Numbered from the stretch's first letter, positions 45,216-56,732 are shown. The stretch is DNA of 64,000 bases from Raffaelea ambrosiae (GCA_002778195.1 PCDI01000004.1:3632226-3696225); one strand, 5' to 3'. Program-made: numbers and translations. Notes: generated from the letters alone by a model not told the origin.

Positions 45216-46056
45216 ACTGTCCAGCTGATAGAGCAGTCTTCGAAGTCAGACGTGATGGGGTGGGCAAGAGCTGATATAGCAGGACCTCGACGGAAACCAA
45301 CTTTACACGACAATGCACGTTATATAGACTCATGGATCAAGCTGTCAACGAAACGTCTTCTCCGCCAGCTGCTCCATACTTGCAGATTCCAATGCACTGC
45401 TGCCACGACGAGGACTGGAAGCCGGGGGTTGAGTAGCCTATAGTTTCCCTTTCGGGGCTCAGACGTCCCCATCGCCATCTCGAGCTGCATTGCATTAGCG
45501 GCCATCAGATACGTTCGGCCGACAACATGACAGACAGACTGGCAGTTTAACAATGAGAATGATAAGCTGTCTCTCGCTCACTGGCCAGCTTAACTGCCGG
45601 ATAACCCAGTCTTCAATCCTAACAAGGTGGCAGCCGCAAGTCTTTCCTCGGGGAACCCACCGACAACGCACACCCCCAAGGACCGGTAGCAGAGGCGGAG
45701 CAATGGTATCGAAGGAACTCTCTTGTGGCCATATGTCGGAGTTTCTTATCTCTTCAAAAGAGCATCCGTCAGTGGTTCTGCCAGAGGGTGGCTATACGTT
45801 CCCCATCAAGAAGCATTTGAAACAGAAGATACGACAAGTTCATACAAGGTAAAGCAGATGCTGGACCGTCTCGTCTAAGCTTGATTTTGATGAAATTTAG
45901 GCAGTACCCATCAAGTTCTATTCTCAATAGTCTCAATCGAATGGTTGTGTTTGTCGTCTTCACAACTTGGGACAGAGCGTGAGGCCAGCACACCAATCCT
46001 ACGACAGCGGACCGCACTCCCGCCATCAAAAATTCCTTCATCCACAACTATTTATC
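45216..46056. promoter_or_regulatory. Divergent promoter, agmatinase 2 / MATE transporter
   Basis: An 841-bp gap with TCGGCCGA (45515-45522), GATAAG (45561-45566) and CTTATC (45745-45750). No coding exon recognised. Confidence 0.5.
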
Positions 46057-47633
46057 ATGACCATAGACGAAGCCATTGACGAGCGCTCGCCGCTTATTCA
46101 AGACGAAGAAACCGACAGTGAGGCAGCATTTCCATCGCCAGAGACGCCCCTTTCCACGACAGCCGAGGTTCTACGCCTGGTCAAGGCAACCATTCCCATA
46201 TCTGCTTCTTTCTTGCTGCAGAATGTCGTCCAGGCCCTCAGCATCATTGTCTGCGGTCGCCTAGGGCCGCGAAGTCTCGATGTTGCCTCCTATGGCTACA
46301 TGTTTGCCACCTGCACTGGCAGCATGGTCGCCATTGGCGGCGCCACCGCCCTGGACACGCTGTGCGGCCAGGCCGTCACCTCCGCCGAGGCACGCAGTCA
46401 GCCAACCGTTCTAGGCCGACACTTGCAACAAACTTTGCTCGTCCTCAGCATCCTCTACATTGTCTGCATCACTCCCATCTGGATCTTCTCGGGACGAGTC
46501 TTCGTAGCGCTGGGGCAGCAGGCCGAGTTTGCTCACAGAACGGGACAGTTTCTGGTGTTTATGCTTCCGGCAGGCTTCGCCCAGATGGTGGTCGAGTGCC
46601 TCAAAAAATACGCGCAAATCCAGGGGGCGAGCAACGCTGTGGGATGGGCTGTGTTCGTGGCGTCTGTCATCGGCGTGGCGGCCAACCTCGTCCTTGTCTG
46701 TGCAACACCTCTCGGCGTCAACGGCGCGGCATTGGCGTTTCTTGTCTACCAGGGTGCGTGTCTGTGTCTGGTTTCTTTGATCATTGCATTCAAAGAGCGA
46801 GAAAAGAAGACACTGCGACTGATCACATCCTGGATGGATCTCGCCAGCGGACTGGGGACCAATGCATTTCTTTGCATTACGGGGCTTTTGACAATTGCAA
46901 CCGAATGGTGGAGGTAAGAGAACAGCGTGTTTCTTCTTTTTGGCTTTTCCTGGCTGACTTGTGGAAAACACCACAGCTTTGAGATTCTGGCAATGATGGC
47001 TGCCAATCTTCAGCCCACCGAGATTAGTGCCCAGAGTGTGAGCCAAGCCGCCTCCCCCCTTTTCATTATATGCATGCTAAGCTTGCCAAGATTATCATGT
47101 CTGCCGATCTCATCTTTACCACGATATCCCTTGGTATCGGCGTCGCCTCCAGCCACCGAGTCGGCCAGCTTCTCGGTGCCAACGATGCTCGCAACGCCCG
47201 CAGGGCTGCCTTGTCGCCGTATCTGATGTCCTTGGCTCTGGGTGCTCTAGAGTCTGTTCTGATCATGGCGTCTCGGTCTCGATTCGGCTACCTGTTTACT
47301 CGAGACCCGGATGTTGTGGCAACCACAGCTTCTGTGCTGCCGGCCATGGCAGTCTTTCAGGTTCTCGATCTATCCAACGGAGGAGCAGGTGGCATATTGC
47401 GAGGGGCGCGTAGGAACCATATATCCGGAATATGCAACGCACTGGCATACTATGGTGTTGGGCTCTCGCTCGCCTACGTTCTCTGTTTTCGACTCAGCTG
47501 GGGTCTCGTCGGTCTCTGGACTGGAATTATAACCGGAAGCGGTGCACTTTTGATTTTCCAGACAACGTTTGTCCTGATGCTGCCCTGGCGCAAGGTGGCG
47601 TTTGAGGCCTCTGGTGAAGGGCAGCCAAACTGA
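46057..47633 (+). CDS. MATE-family efflux transporter
   Basis: Three exons: 46057-46913, 46977-47037 and 47091-47633, about 486 residues. The 61-nt middle exon encodes FEILAMMAANLQPTEISAQS and fits between helices 7 and 8. MatE repeats are visible: ATIPISASFLLQNVVQALSIIVCGRLG, AIGGATALDTLCGQAV, and in the second half GIGVASSHRVGQLLGA. Twelve helices are expected, in the vacuolar or plasma membrane. The family exports cationic or other toxic compounds against H+ or Na+. Divergent from agmatinase 2, it might move guanidines or polyamines, but this is inference. Confidence 0.93.
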
Positions 47634-48045
47634 CAAGAAGAAAGCTGATCCACGCAGCATTCGACTCAGAATTGGAATAAGCCATCTGAATAGCTTGGCT
47701 AATATTCCATATAGATAATGGATCATTCTATCCACATACAAGGCGGGTTGTTGGGGGCAAGCATTGGCGCTAAGTTAGAGAAGTGCATTTGAGGTGTACA
47801 AATAGCAAATACGGGTCTATCGGTAGACGAGAAGACAGATGTGAATATACAGCGGTTTGGTTCTGCTCTTAACATATTGCCACGGAGGCTTGGTGGGAAT
47901 AAATTTCGTTGAGAGGCCTGCAGTGTTTGAAATTGGCACATACACCCATCGTAGGGGCCCTTGGTATTTACATACACGCCTGTCTCCTCTTCTACCCGCC
48001 CACATCGGCCTGTGGTATCACAGCCAGCCCTGTGTCACACACTTG
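47634..48045. other. Convergent 3' gap, 412 bp
   Basis: It lies between the MATE stop (plus) and the regulator stop (minus). Nothing recognised. Confidence 0.55.
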
Positions 48046-49926
48046 TCAGTAGGGAAGAAAGCCCAGATGCTCTGGTTGGCGGGGCGAGATTTCGTCCGGA
48101 CACGCACTCTCCCAGCGTGCGTGGAAAAACTTTTCGGTACACAGCACGTTACCCATGCCATACGACCCCCTGGCAAGACGGAGCAGGGCCAAGATGCGCA
48201 CCTGATCGTCCTTGTCTGTGGCCGCACAGCCGGCGGCAAAAAGCGGCGGCAATGTGGCAGCACCAGGACCGGGCTTCCTGGTAATGTCGATGGCGCCAAT
48301 GCAGGCGATGATTCTGCGGATGGAAGACGCGCGGGATCTGCCAACGGCAGGCGACGGCTTCATTTCTGGCTCGGCACCGCAAACATTTAAGAGACGAAGC
48401 AGTGCCATGTGGTGGTAAGCCTCGTCGAGCAGGCAGAAATCCGTTTTGTCGGCGAGGGACAGCGACACAGCCACGTCAGACCTAAACTTTGGCCGGCGTC
48501 CGGTCAACATGGTCTCAATCTTTGTGATCAGGCGCTGTCGCCTGTCCGGCAAAGGCAAGACTTGGGGCACATGTGCGTCCTCGTCGCCGGCCTGCTTCTC
48601 TGTGTCAACGTCTGGCGTGAGCCGGTGCATTCGCCGTATCTCTTCGAATACTGGCACAAGAGCCGTCGAGTACCCAGCAAAGTCGTCAATGTAGTTGCTG
48701 TCGGGCCGGCTAGCGGTGACGTCTTGACTCTCGTACCCAGTATTCTCAGTATGCTGTTTCCCCAAGAACAACTCGCCCGTCTCTAGCCCGCAGCCAACGG
48801 ACACAGCTTCAAACGACGTGTACAGTCTCTTGACAAAGGTGGCGGAAAACCCACTATGCGATGCGGGCAGGTCCCGCAGCCGCTCCATCAGAGCCGACGC
48901 ACCAGACAGGTAAACCCGCCATCCACCCGACGTGCCCTCCGAAGACACGATCTCAGAGATGCACAGGACCAGGCTAGTGGCCACAGCAATCATGACGGAG
49001 TCAGCACCACCGCCGTCGCTGCGAATGGCATTGCTAAGGAGCCGGATGGCATGGGACCGCAAGGGAAAGACGTCCTGGAGGTCCGGATCCAGCCCAAGCG
49101 AGTGGCGTCGACAGGCCGCAGCGCACAGCATCGCAGCCAGGAGGTGAGGGTTGTCTTGGGCCAGAGGGATCAGGGCGGAGCACAGATCGGGACGGATGCC
49201 CGCGTGGCAGGAGAGGGCTAGGCACACGTCGTGTTGGAAGTAATCTAGCAGCCGTTTGTGCCGTGCCGGAAGAGCCGAGAGACAGGATGCAGGATAGAGG
49301 GTCTGGGTATAAAGTAGTGGTCGTGGTGGCCGACATGGTGATGGCCGCCAGAGCAAGTCCTCAATCTGCAGTTCCTCTGTTTCTGCGTGAATGCTGGTCG
49401 CCATTTTCGACAGCGCGGGGTACACCAGCGGCCCAGATATTCCATGCTCATCGCCCGTAGTCGGCACGGCCGGCCAGTCCACGTGCCAGCTGGGAGACAC
49501 GCTGCCGTGATCAAGATTGGTTGGCGAGTTTATGCTTGGCTCGACAATTTGTGCCGGGGCGTCGTCGGCGGCTGCTGTGTCTACCTCCGGCTGCCATCCG
49601 TAAACGAATTGCCTGTTGAGTGGTCGACAGTAGAGTCGGCCTTCTTTTCCGGAGCCGACCGCCAAAAGTGTTTCCTCCGGGGTCTCCGAGGACACTGACA
49701 CCAGTCCCCGGTCCCTGCTGATGCATTTTCCAAAGCGAGACTTCTTGAACGGCCGGCCGCCCCACGATAGCTCCCTCGAGTACTCGCAGGCCATATTGAC
49801 GCCTCGGCAGTACGAGCAGGAGGGCTTGGCCTCATCGCACCGGCGGTGTCGTCGCCGGCATTCCCGACATCCATTTCGAGACCTTCCGATAGGACCGGCC
49901 TTCCGCCTCTGGGTATGTGCCGACAT
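48046..49926 (-). CDS. Zn2Cys6 transcription factor, 626 aa, intronless
   Basis: Single minus-strand exon. The zinc cluster lies at residues 20-48 (CRECRRRHRRCDEAKPSC then SYC then the sixth Cys in MACEY), preceded by a basic patch. The rest resembles the fungal-specific TF domain of the PF11951 type: HKRLLDYFQHDVCLALSC, then NPHLLAAMLCAAACRRHSLG, then a block with SGASALMERL. Unlike the other regulators here it has no introns. It is likely nuclear; target unknown. It stands between a MATE transporter (convergent) and the DUF4238 gene on the same strand. Confidence 0.92.
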   Translation of the reverse strand: MSAHTQRRKAGPIGRSRNGCRECRRRHRRCDEAKPSCSYCRGVNMACEYSRELSWGGRPFKKSRFGKCISRDRGLVSVSSETPEETLLAVGSGKEGRLYCRPLNRQFVYGWQPEVDTAAADDAPAQIVEPSINSPTNLDHGSVSPSWHVDWPAVPTTGDEHGISGPLVYPALSKMATSIHAETEELQIEDLLWRPSPCRPPRPLLYTQTLYPASCLSALPARHKRLLDYFQHDVCLALSCHAGIRPDLCSALIPLAQDNPHLLAAMLCAAACRRHSLGLDPDLQDVFPLRSHAIRLLSNAIRSDGGGADSVMIAVATSLVLCISEIVSSEGTSGGWRVYLSGASALMERLRDLPASHSGFSATFVKRLYTSFEAVSVGCGLETGELFLGKQHTENTGYESQDVTASRPDSNYIDDFAGYSTALVPVFEEIRRMHRLTPDVDTEKQAGDEDAHVPQVLPLPDRRQRLITKIETMLTGRRPKFRSDVAVSLSLADKTDFCLLDEAYHHMALLRLLNVCGAEPEMKPSPAVGRSRASSIRRIIACIGAIDITRKPGPGAATLPPLFAAGCAATDKDDQVRILALLRLARGSYGMGNVLCTEKFFHARWESACPDEISPRQPEHLGFLPY

Positions 49927-50341
49927 GTTTTCCGTTCCACTACGAGTTCAGCTTCCAGAGCAACGTGCGCGTGGGGGAGGGAAGAACATGCACCATTCAA
50001 TTGGGTGTGAGCGGCAAGGGGAAAGCGGTGTGCAGTGGTATTGGTATACCTTCCCGACAGGTCTTTGACAGTTCAGTTTTATACGGCACGTCGTTATCAC
50101 ACGCAAGACAAGATCCGGAGAGGATTCGTAGATAAGCATCGTGTATACATTCTCCTTTTGGCCTAGTACCAGGTCCCGGACGCCCATTTGCCGGACTAGT
50201 CTCGACGGCGCATCGGACGTATCGGGAGTCCCGATCTACTTACACGAATATCTGCCCCGCAAGTCGTGCTCTACCCGGTCCAACCGGCAGTGGGGAACCC
50301 TGTCTTTGTCTGTTCCTTCATTGTCCAAACGGCTTGTCTGA
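49927..50341. other. Intergenic gap, 415 bp
   Basis: Promoter of the regulator (minus) and 3' flank of the DUF4238 gene. Nothing recognised. Confidence 0.55.
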
Positions 50342-52769
50342 TCATTTCGTCGGCGGTGTCATGTACGTATAAGTGAAGAACACATCTTTGAGCTGGCGCA
50401 CCACCTTCTCGTCCATGCCGGCGAGGACAGACAGGAACTGTGGCCGCACCAGAATGCGCGAGGCCATTTCAATCCTGTCATCGTCACGAAACACAGGGTT
50501 GTTCAGTGGTCCCTGCAGGTGCAACTGCCGGCGGACGACCTCCTTCTCCGCACGCACAGCGGCATTTTGAATTTCACAGATGCCTGGTTGTCAGTAATGT
50601 GCATGTCTGACGGGACGTGGAAAGAAGTGGAGCCTACCACAGTCTCTGATACGGCCTGCGTGTTGATGCACATTAGCTAGGTTTTCACTTCATCAGGCCA
50701 TGCTGGAAGGGCCTGGACTTACCGGGAAGTGCCAGAGCATGGCTGAACAGAAACCTATATCGCATGACTTCTTCGACGGCATTTCTCGCAGGCCTCCAAA
50801 CATCGCTCTTGAACTTGGAAATTCGGGGGTCCGCCATGGCCGTGGCATAGATGAGGTGGTTGAGCCGATCTGGTCTTACGTATTTCTTCACTGCGTCTAG
50901 AGGAGGAGGAGTCGACACAGACACACGTTCTCTTGTCAGCGGTAAAGGGGGTGTTGTGGTTTGGCTTCGAGACTCACCCTGCGCAAACACATCCTCCGGT
51001 CCGTTGCGGATTTGCGGGTTGCCTAGAATCTGAACCAAGGGCTGAACAGGCACAGAGAGGTTCTCGGGGCTCATCATCGACAGACGGAGGCGCTTTATGT
51101 ACAGCCAAAACCGAGAGGGCGGCATCAACTTGTATTCTTCTGTCAGCAGCCTCCGATTCCGCACCCGAGTAGCCATATCAACACCAGTCGCGAGGCTCCA
51201 CCAGTCGATCTTGATGCGCAGCTGCCACATAAGGCCCGACTGCTGCATGTCGGCGTTAAAACCACTTTTTCCTTTGATATTACTCAGGCTCTGGTAGCGA
51301 GCGAAAAAGTTGTCCACCATGCTGCTCTTATCGTCGCACTCCGCGATTGTGTCCAAGTACTCTCTGTAGTCCAAAAACTGCTTCCGGTACCGGTTATAGT
51401 CCTTGACTGGAGGACACGTAACCCGTTGCTATACAGCCGTCTGGGCTGATCCCATACTTTTCATGAGCGCCGTGGGCCCTTGCAGGTGCTTCTCCTGGAG
51501 ATCGGCACCTGTGCCAGTGACGATCTTGGGCTGCTTCATGTACCACTCCAGTGAACGGAGCAAGGCTTTTTCCGAGCCAAACACGATCCGGGAGCAGGTG
51601 AAGGAATTCTGGAGCAAGATCTTGTTGATCTTGTGGACGTGTTCTGTCTTTAATGGGAAGAAGCGAAAGTAGAACTTATCGTGCTGCGAGTGCTTCCCGG
51701 AAAAATCGGGGTTCGCCACGGTGCGTCCGTCGATGATCCGGGAGTAGCTGTTGCGCGGCTTGGAAATGGGCAGGTCCTCCAGGGTCGATTTCGTACCGGG
51801 ACCGAAAACGTCGTCTACACAAGCGTAGCGAAAATTTTCCCGGCGGCGGCGTGCTTCTGGGTCAGCATCCTCTTCGGGTACAGGTAGGAGAGAGCTTCGC
51901 AGAATGAGCATCAGCTTGCTGGATATGGGCGCAAAGTCGTGGAAATTAGCATGACCAGCCTGGCCCACCTCGCCGGTGCGAACGTCTTGCACAAAGTGGT
52001 TTGGGCCTTCAAAAATGCTGTAGCTGTTGTCTGTCAAAACGAACTCGTCGCGGGCGTCCTGAGGGGTGCAGAGGGCCATGTACATGCGCTGTGTGTGCAT
52101 CACAAACCATTCGGCGTCTCCTCGGTACATCTTGCTCCGAATCTCCTGGATCCATTCGCGTTCGGGATCCATGTGCAAGTCAATGATGAGTTTGATGCTG
52201 CGCAGCCAGACCTCGACCGGCCGTGTCAAGTTGTGGTCCCGCATGTACTTTTGGAAAACCTCCTTGTCTTCTGCGTTGTAGTCCTCCACGTTTTCGTGGG
52301 AGAAACGCTTGTAGAATCCAGAGCCGCGGAACTTAAGCAAGAACAAAAACTTGCGCACAAGATTGCGCTCCATGCGCGAGAGGCTGACAGCCGGGCTGCC
52401 AGCTTCGTAGAACTTGGTGAAGCGCCGGAAGACAGCCATTGCCTCGCACTCGATTTTTGAAAGCCGCATCTCCAACTCATTCTTTTCTTCCTGGGTGGGC
52501 TTGCTGTGGTCGCTGTACATGTCTAGCTGGCCCAAAATGCGCTTGACAGGGCTCTCGTCGATCATGTAGGGCGTCTGACAGAGATTGATGTTGTAGACCA
52601 CTTTGTCGCCCCAATACTTTCGGAGGTTCCCTTTGTCGTAGTATGGTCTTTTCTTGCTGTGTTTCTTCTTCGTCTTCCCATTGGTGTCCGCAGGTGGGAC
52701 AAAGTCATGAGCAAAGTTCCGCAGGAGAAACTGCGGGACAAAGTGTTGATACTGCGACTTGGAATCCAT
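50342..52769 (-). CDS. DUF4238-domain protein, 724 aa
   Basis: Five minus-strand exons: 51458-52769, 50978-51406, 50723-50896, 50638-50655 (18 nt) and 50342-50583. The N-terminus has the family hallmark YQHFVPQFLLRNF (residues 7-19), followed by a basic region and LRKYWGDKVVYNINLCQTPYM. The central part is charged and helical, with no signal peptide or membrane segment. The molecular function of DUF4238 (PF14022) is not established; the domain also occurs in bacteria. The C-terminal 280 residues after exon 1 have no recognised domain. The 18-nt microexon keeps frame and gives RIRDC. It is divergent from the zinc-finger gene at 53877, across a gap that holds a perfect hairpin. Confidence 0.85.
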
Positions 52770-53876
52770 TGCGCTTGACTTTGTCTCCTATTCTTTCTTT
52801 CTTTTTATCTTGGTATTTGACGTTCAGGCTTGTTTCCTAACCCCTTTTTTTTTCTTTCGTTTTACCCTGTTCTGTTTTTCTGCCTCGCGTGTTTCCTTTG
52901 CTCTGACCCTGTATGATGCTTCAACCAGTCAGAATGAAAGTTCTTGTAGGCCTCCAGGCGCCCATCTGCATGGATGCCTTGTAGGCCTCATTCACATTTA
53001 CACCAATCAGCCTCCGCAGTGTAGATAGATACCTGCTAATACCAAGACTTGGGTACCAAAAAACGTGCGAGGGGATGTACCATCAAGTATGAGCAAATGT
53101 GCATCTGCGCAATATATAACTGGCCCATGCTCCCAATTCACCTTCGTTTTCAGCTCCCCATTCGATCCACAACAACATCGCCAATTTTTTTCTTGGGCAG
53201 CATCGTCACGCGTGTCGCACAAAGTAATGAGCGAGTAAAAGCTTTGTGCGACACGCGTGACGATGCTGCCCAAGCAAACCCACCCTACAGAAGAGAATGC
53301 ACAGTCTTCCCGCACACCAGTGAGACTTTCTTCCCTGTCATCTGCAATCTGCCGTCTTCGCTTGTCGTATTTTGCTGACACTGGTATCTAGAAATGGCCC
53401 CCGAGATCGTGCTTCGCAGTGATGCGTTCGTCATATCAAAAACAAGCAGACACAGGACATGCGAACATGGACACGCTAGGTGTAGCGGCAAGCTACGGAT
53501 GACCATGCGCATCCATCTTCGCATGTCCTGTGAAATATCTGGCAGATTGCAATGTGAAGAACAGGCCCCTATCACGACACTCAGCCTCTGGGAAGACTTG
53601 CCCCTGTTTATATACGCAACTGCCTTTAGGCTACCCGTACGTCTCTCCGTCCTTAATCATCATGGCCATTCGAGAGACTGACACGCGACAGAGACTGTCG
53701 GACCCGGATACGTCGGTAAAAGGTCCAATTAGCTATTCTATGATTTCACCCTCCTCTCGGACTTGTCCGACCACGAAAACAAACCGCCAAAAAGCAACTC
53801 ACGACACAGCACACACAGACCCATTTCAGCAATCCCACAAACCCATTTTCTACCAGAAACAGTACCCAGGCTCACG
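52770..53876. promoter_or_regulatory. Divergent gap with hairpin, 1.1 kb
   Basis: It lies between the DUF4238 gene (minus) and the zinc-finger gene (plus). The start-proximal part before the DUF4238 gene is T-rich. A 33-bp perfect inverted repeat lies at 53192-53274. Short mirror open frames across it are by-products of the inverted repeat, not genes. Confidence 0.55.
53192..53274. repeat. Perfect 33-bp inverted repeat with 17-nt loop
   Basis: The left arm 53192-53224 (begins CTTGGGCAGCATCG, ends GTCGCACAAAG) is an exact reverse complement of the right arm 53242-53274; the loop is 53225-53241. The arms have no mismatch. No transposase or clear target-site duplication is visible. It may be a small foldback element, a regulatory cruciform or the hairpin of a noncoding RNA. 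Confidence 0.85.
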
Positions 53877-54804
53877 ATGGACACAGCCCAAGACATTATC
53901 ATGGCCCGGTGGCTGGATGAAACCCCTTGTCTACTATCTGCTTCACCTGTAGATGGACGCAACGACGGCAATTTATTAGGAGGCAACTGTAACTTTGACC
54001 TCACCGTCTTCGATCCACCACCTGGGACCATTTCACCCCATCTTCTTCAAATTTCACAGCCGCATGATGTACAGCACAGTGGACAGACTCTCCTGCACAC
54101 ACCTGTGCCTGGGGACGGCGACACCAACTTGTCTTCTGCCACATCCTCTGGCCCCGGCATGGTAGGAGAAGAGATGCAGCTAGACATGGGAGATGCAAAT
54201 AGCCACGTCTTTGCAAAATATCAGGATGTCCAACTAAGTCCAGACACCTGGAGCATGATGAACAGTGCGGCCGAGGATGGTTTGGGTGAAGTTTTAGTCC
54301 GTCCCCCACCAAGTGGTCCGACAGAAACGACATCCTCCTACTCTGACTTTGCCATGTTCTCGCCGTCCTCGACGGACATCCCTACCTATTCGAATTCTCT
54401 TCCAGCTGGGAGTCCACTGGACCTGGTCGTTTCGACACAGATGCCGTGGCAGCTCAACCCACAGAATGCGTTAACCCCCCCAAAACGTCCCAGAACAAAG
54501 AAAGATGGGACATTGCTTGCGTACGTTGCCACTCTGACGTGGAACTTATGCGCAACTTGATTAACAATTGAATAGGCGCGAATGGCGGAAGACTTTAAAG
54601 CCAGAAAAATGCCCATTTTGCAATAAGGGACATCAATACAAGCGGGATCTCTGGAACCACTTGTGCGCGAAGCATCCTGAGCAGATGCCGATGGCGCGGG
54701 GGACACGCCCAGTCTGTCCCGACTGCCAGAAAAGTATGTCCAAGAAGAGCAACATGCCAAGGCATCGTAAAACCTGCAAGGGGAGGAAAAAACTTTCGGG
54801 ATAG
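53877..54804 (+). CDS. C2H2/C2HC zinc-finger protein, 290 aa
   Basis: Two exons: 53877-54520 and 54576-54804. The first 215 residues are polar and rich in Ser, Pro and acidic residues, like an activation region. Exon 2 carries a basic zinc-finger tail: CPFCNKGHQYKRDLWNHLCAKH (C-x2-C-x12-H-x4-H), then CPDCQKSMSKKSNMPRHRKTC (C-x2-C-x12-H-x3-C), so the second finger has Cys as its last ligand. The tail ends in KGRKKLSG. It is probably a nuclear DNA-binding regulator; target unknown. In-frame codons upstream of the ATG at 53877 lack another Met. Confidence 0.85.
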
Positions 54805-55322
54805 GGGTCTGCCCCTGAAAACTCCGTCGGGTTTGTCGATTTTTTGTACTCATTTTCGATTTTCTTCTGTACTTGCTATTTTGTTATCGCGGCCATGCTC
54901 TTTTGATTTTCATTGCCTTCCTTTTCCCCGTGTTTGTTCAGCATATAGCTTAATGTTTGGTGCCGTCAAGGTCACCGTTATGAGATACGAGACTCTAAAT
55001 TTACACTTATAAAACCTAAGTCAGGCAACTCGTGCACCGTGGACAACGACGACATTCTCCGGTTTATATGTGTTCCTTTGAGGCTGTCTGCGAGGAAACG
55101 AACGCAGGAGAAAACGCCCAGCCGGGGCTTGCCATGGCTTGACATGATACGCTACTTGTTTTCCTTGGCTTTTGCAAACACAAATAATTGCATAGTCCGT
55201 CGCTGTCAGAGTCCACGTGAACCCTGTGGCATGAATCCTGCGTTTCTTTTTTGTGTGTGTGTGTGTGTGTTCCTTTTGTCACCTGACTCCAGATATGTAA
55301 CTAGTACAATTGTATTTCGACC
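54805..55322. other. Convergent 3' gap, 518 bp
   Basis: It lies between the zinc-finger stop (plus) and the amidohydrolase stop (minus). A (GT)n microsatellite lies at about 55252-55270. Nothing else recognised. Confidence 0.6.
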
Positions 55323-56732
55323 CTACCGCTTGTTCACGAAATACGACTCCACCGGCAGCTGTGCCAGCCGGCTGGTGACCACGCGGCCGTCCTTGATCAC
55401 GGCCAGCAGCGTGTCGCATGCGTCCAGCACGGCGACGTCTTCGAGGGGGTTGCGCGCCAGGACCAGCACGTCCGCCCACAGGCCGGCGGCCACCCGGCCC
55501 ACGCGGTCCTCCATGCGCATCATGCGTGCCGGATGCACGGTGGCGCTCTGCAGCACGCGCACGCTCGACTGTACGCGCGCGCGGATGGCAAACTCGCTCG
55601 TCTGCAGCGGCTGCATGGAGGCCATCAGGTCGGTGCCGAAGCAGATGGGCAGCCCGGCGCGCTCCGCGACGGCCAGCGACGCCAGCCCGGCCCGCATGAC
55701 GCGATCATTTTTTGCGCGGGAGTCGGCGCTGATCCAGCGGTCGTACGGGCTCCGCACGAGGGCGAAGCACGTGGCCAGCGTCGGGGTGAAGAAGACGCCG
55801 TTGTGCGCCAGATAGGCAGCGGTGGCGTCGTCCAGAAAGCTGCCGTGCTCGATGCCGCGGGCGCCGTGGGCGACGGCGTGGCGCATGGCGCGGTTGGAGT
55901 AGGCGTGGGCGGTCACGTACGTGTCGAAGGAGGCGGCCGTGGCGGCGATGGCGGCGATCTCGTCCGGCAGGAACTGGCTGTGCTCCAGGTTGTGCAGCCG
56001 GCTAGACACGCCGCCGCCGGCCATGATCTTGACAAAGTCGGCGCCCTTGCGCATCTCGTCGCGCACGGCGGCGATGCAGGCGGCCGGGCCGTCGCAGAGA
56101 CGGCTGATCCCGGGTGTGCTGCCGCCACAGCACTGGTGATGGTCGTCGACGTGGGCGTCGCGCTGGTCGCCGTGGCCGCCGGTCTGCGACAGCGCGTGGC
56201 CGGCGATGACCAGCCGGGGTCCCGTGACCAGCCACTCGTCGATGGCCTGCTTGAGGGCGTGGTCGGCACCACCACAGTCGCGCACGGTGGTGAAGCCGCG
56301 CGCCAGCATCTCGCGCACCACGTAGACCGTGCGGTAGTTGTTCATCGACGGCGCGATGTTTTTGTACGTGTTCTTGAGGCCCTGCTCGCCCGGCGTGGCC
56401 GTCACGTGGACGTGGGCGTCGATGAGGCCGGGGCAGAGGTAGAGACCGCGCAGGTCGACGACGACGACAGTCTCCTCGGGCTCGCGAGTTGCTGCAGCCT
56501 CGGTGTCAGTCTCGCCCGTCGTCACAGACAGGATGCGTCCACCGGCGAGCACAACGGTAGCATGATCGAGCAGGCGACCTTGGACCGGGTCGACCACGCT
56601 GGCGTTGATCAGCTTGTATGTTGTCTGCGGGGGCAGCAGCCACGGCTTGTCGAGACTGGGCGTGTCCATCGCCAGCGCGGTTGGCGGCGTGGGCGCCGGC
56701 GTGGCCACGGGAGAGGTGGTTGTGTCGCTCAT
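55323..56732 (-). CDS. Metal-dependent amidohydrolase (prolidase/imidazolonepropionase-like)
   Basis: Single minus-strand exon, 469 residues. Amidohydrolase ligands are in order: DAHVHV (two His), the Lys of FVKIMAGGG (likely carboxylated), a His in VTAHAYS, a His in GIEHGSF and the metal Asp in CFGTDL. A small beta domain surrounds the barrel (INASVVDPVQGRLLDHATVVLAGGRI and the C-terminal ADVLVLARNPLEDV). No signal peptide is seen. It hydrolyses an amide or related C-N bond; close relatives include Xaa-Pro dipeptidases, so the substrate is open. GC-rich like its neighbours to 64 kb. It is divergent from an MFS permease, sharing a promoter with a CGG-N10-CCG palindrome. Confidence 0.93.
   Translation of the reverse strand: MSDTTTSPVATPAPTPPTALAMDTPSLDKPWLLPPQTTYKLINASVVDPVQGRLLDHATVVLAGGRILSVTTGETDTEAAATREPEETVVVVDLRGLYLCPGLIDAHVHVTATPGEQGLKNTYKNIAPSMNNYRTVYVVREMLARGFTTVRDCGGADHALKQAIDEWLVTGPRLVIAGHALSQTGGHGDQRDAHVDDHHQCCGGSTPGISRLCDGPAACIAAVRDEMRKGADFVKIMAGGGVSSRLHNLEHSQFLPDEIAAIAATAASFDTYVTAHAYSNRAMRHAVAHGARGIEHGSFLDDATAAYLAHNGVFFTPTLATCFALVRSPYDRWISADSRAKNDRVMRAGLASLAVAERAGLPICFGTDLMASMQPLQTSEFAIRARVQSSVRVLQSATVHPARMMRMEDRVGRVAAGLWADVLVLARNPLEDVAVLDACDTLLAVIKDGRVVTSRLAQLPVESYFVNKR

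Noticed and set aside
53007..53381. Two overlapping open frames on opposite strands with near-identical internal peptides
   Set aside because: They are by-products of the perfect inverted repeat at 53192-53274; no start context or family feature.
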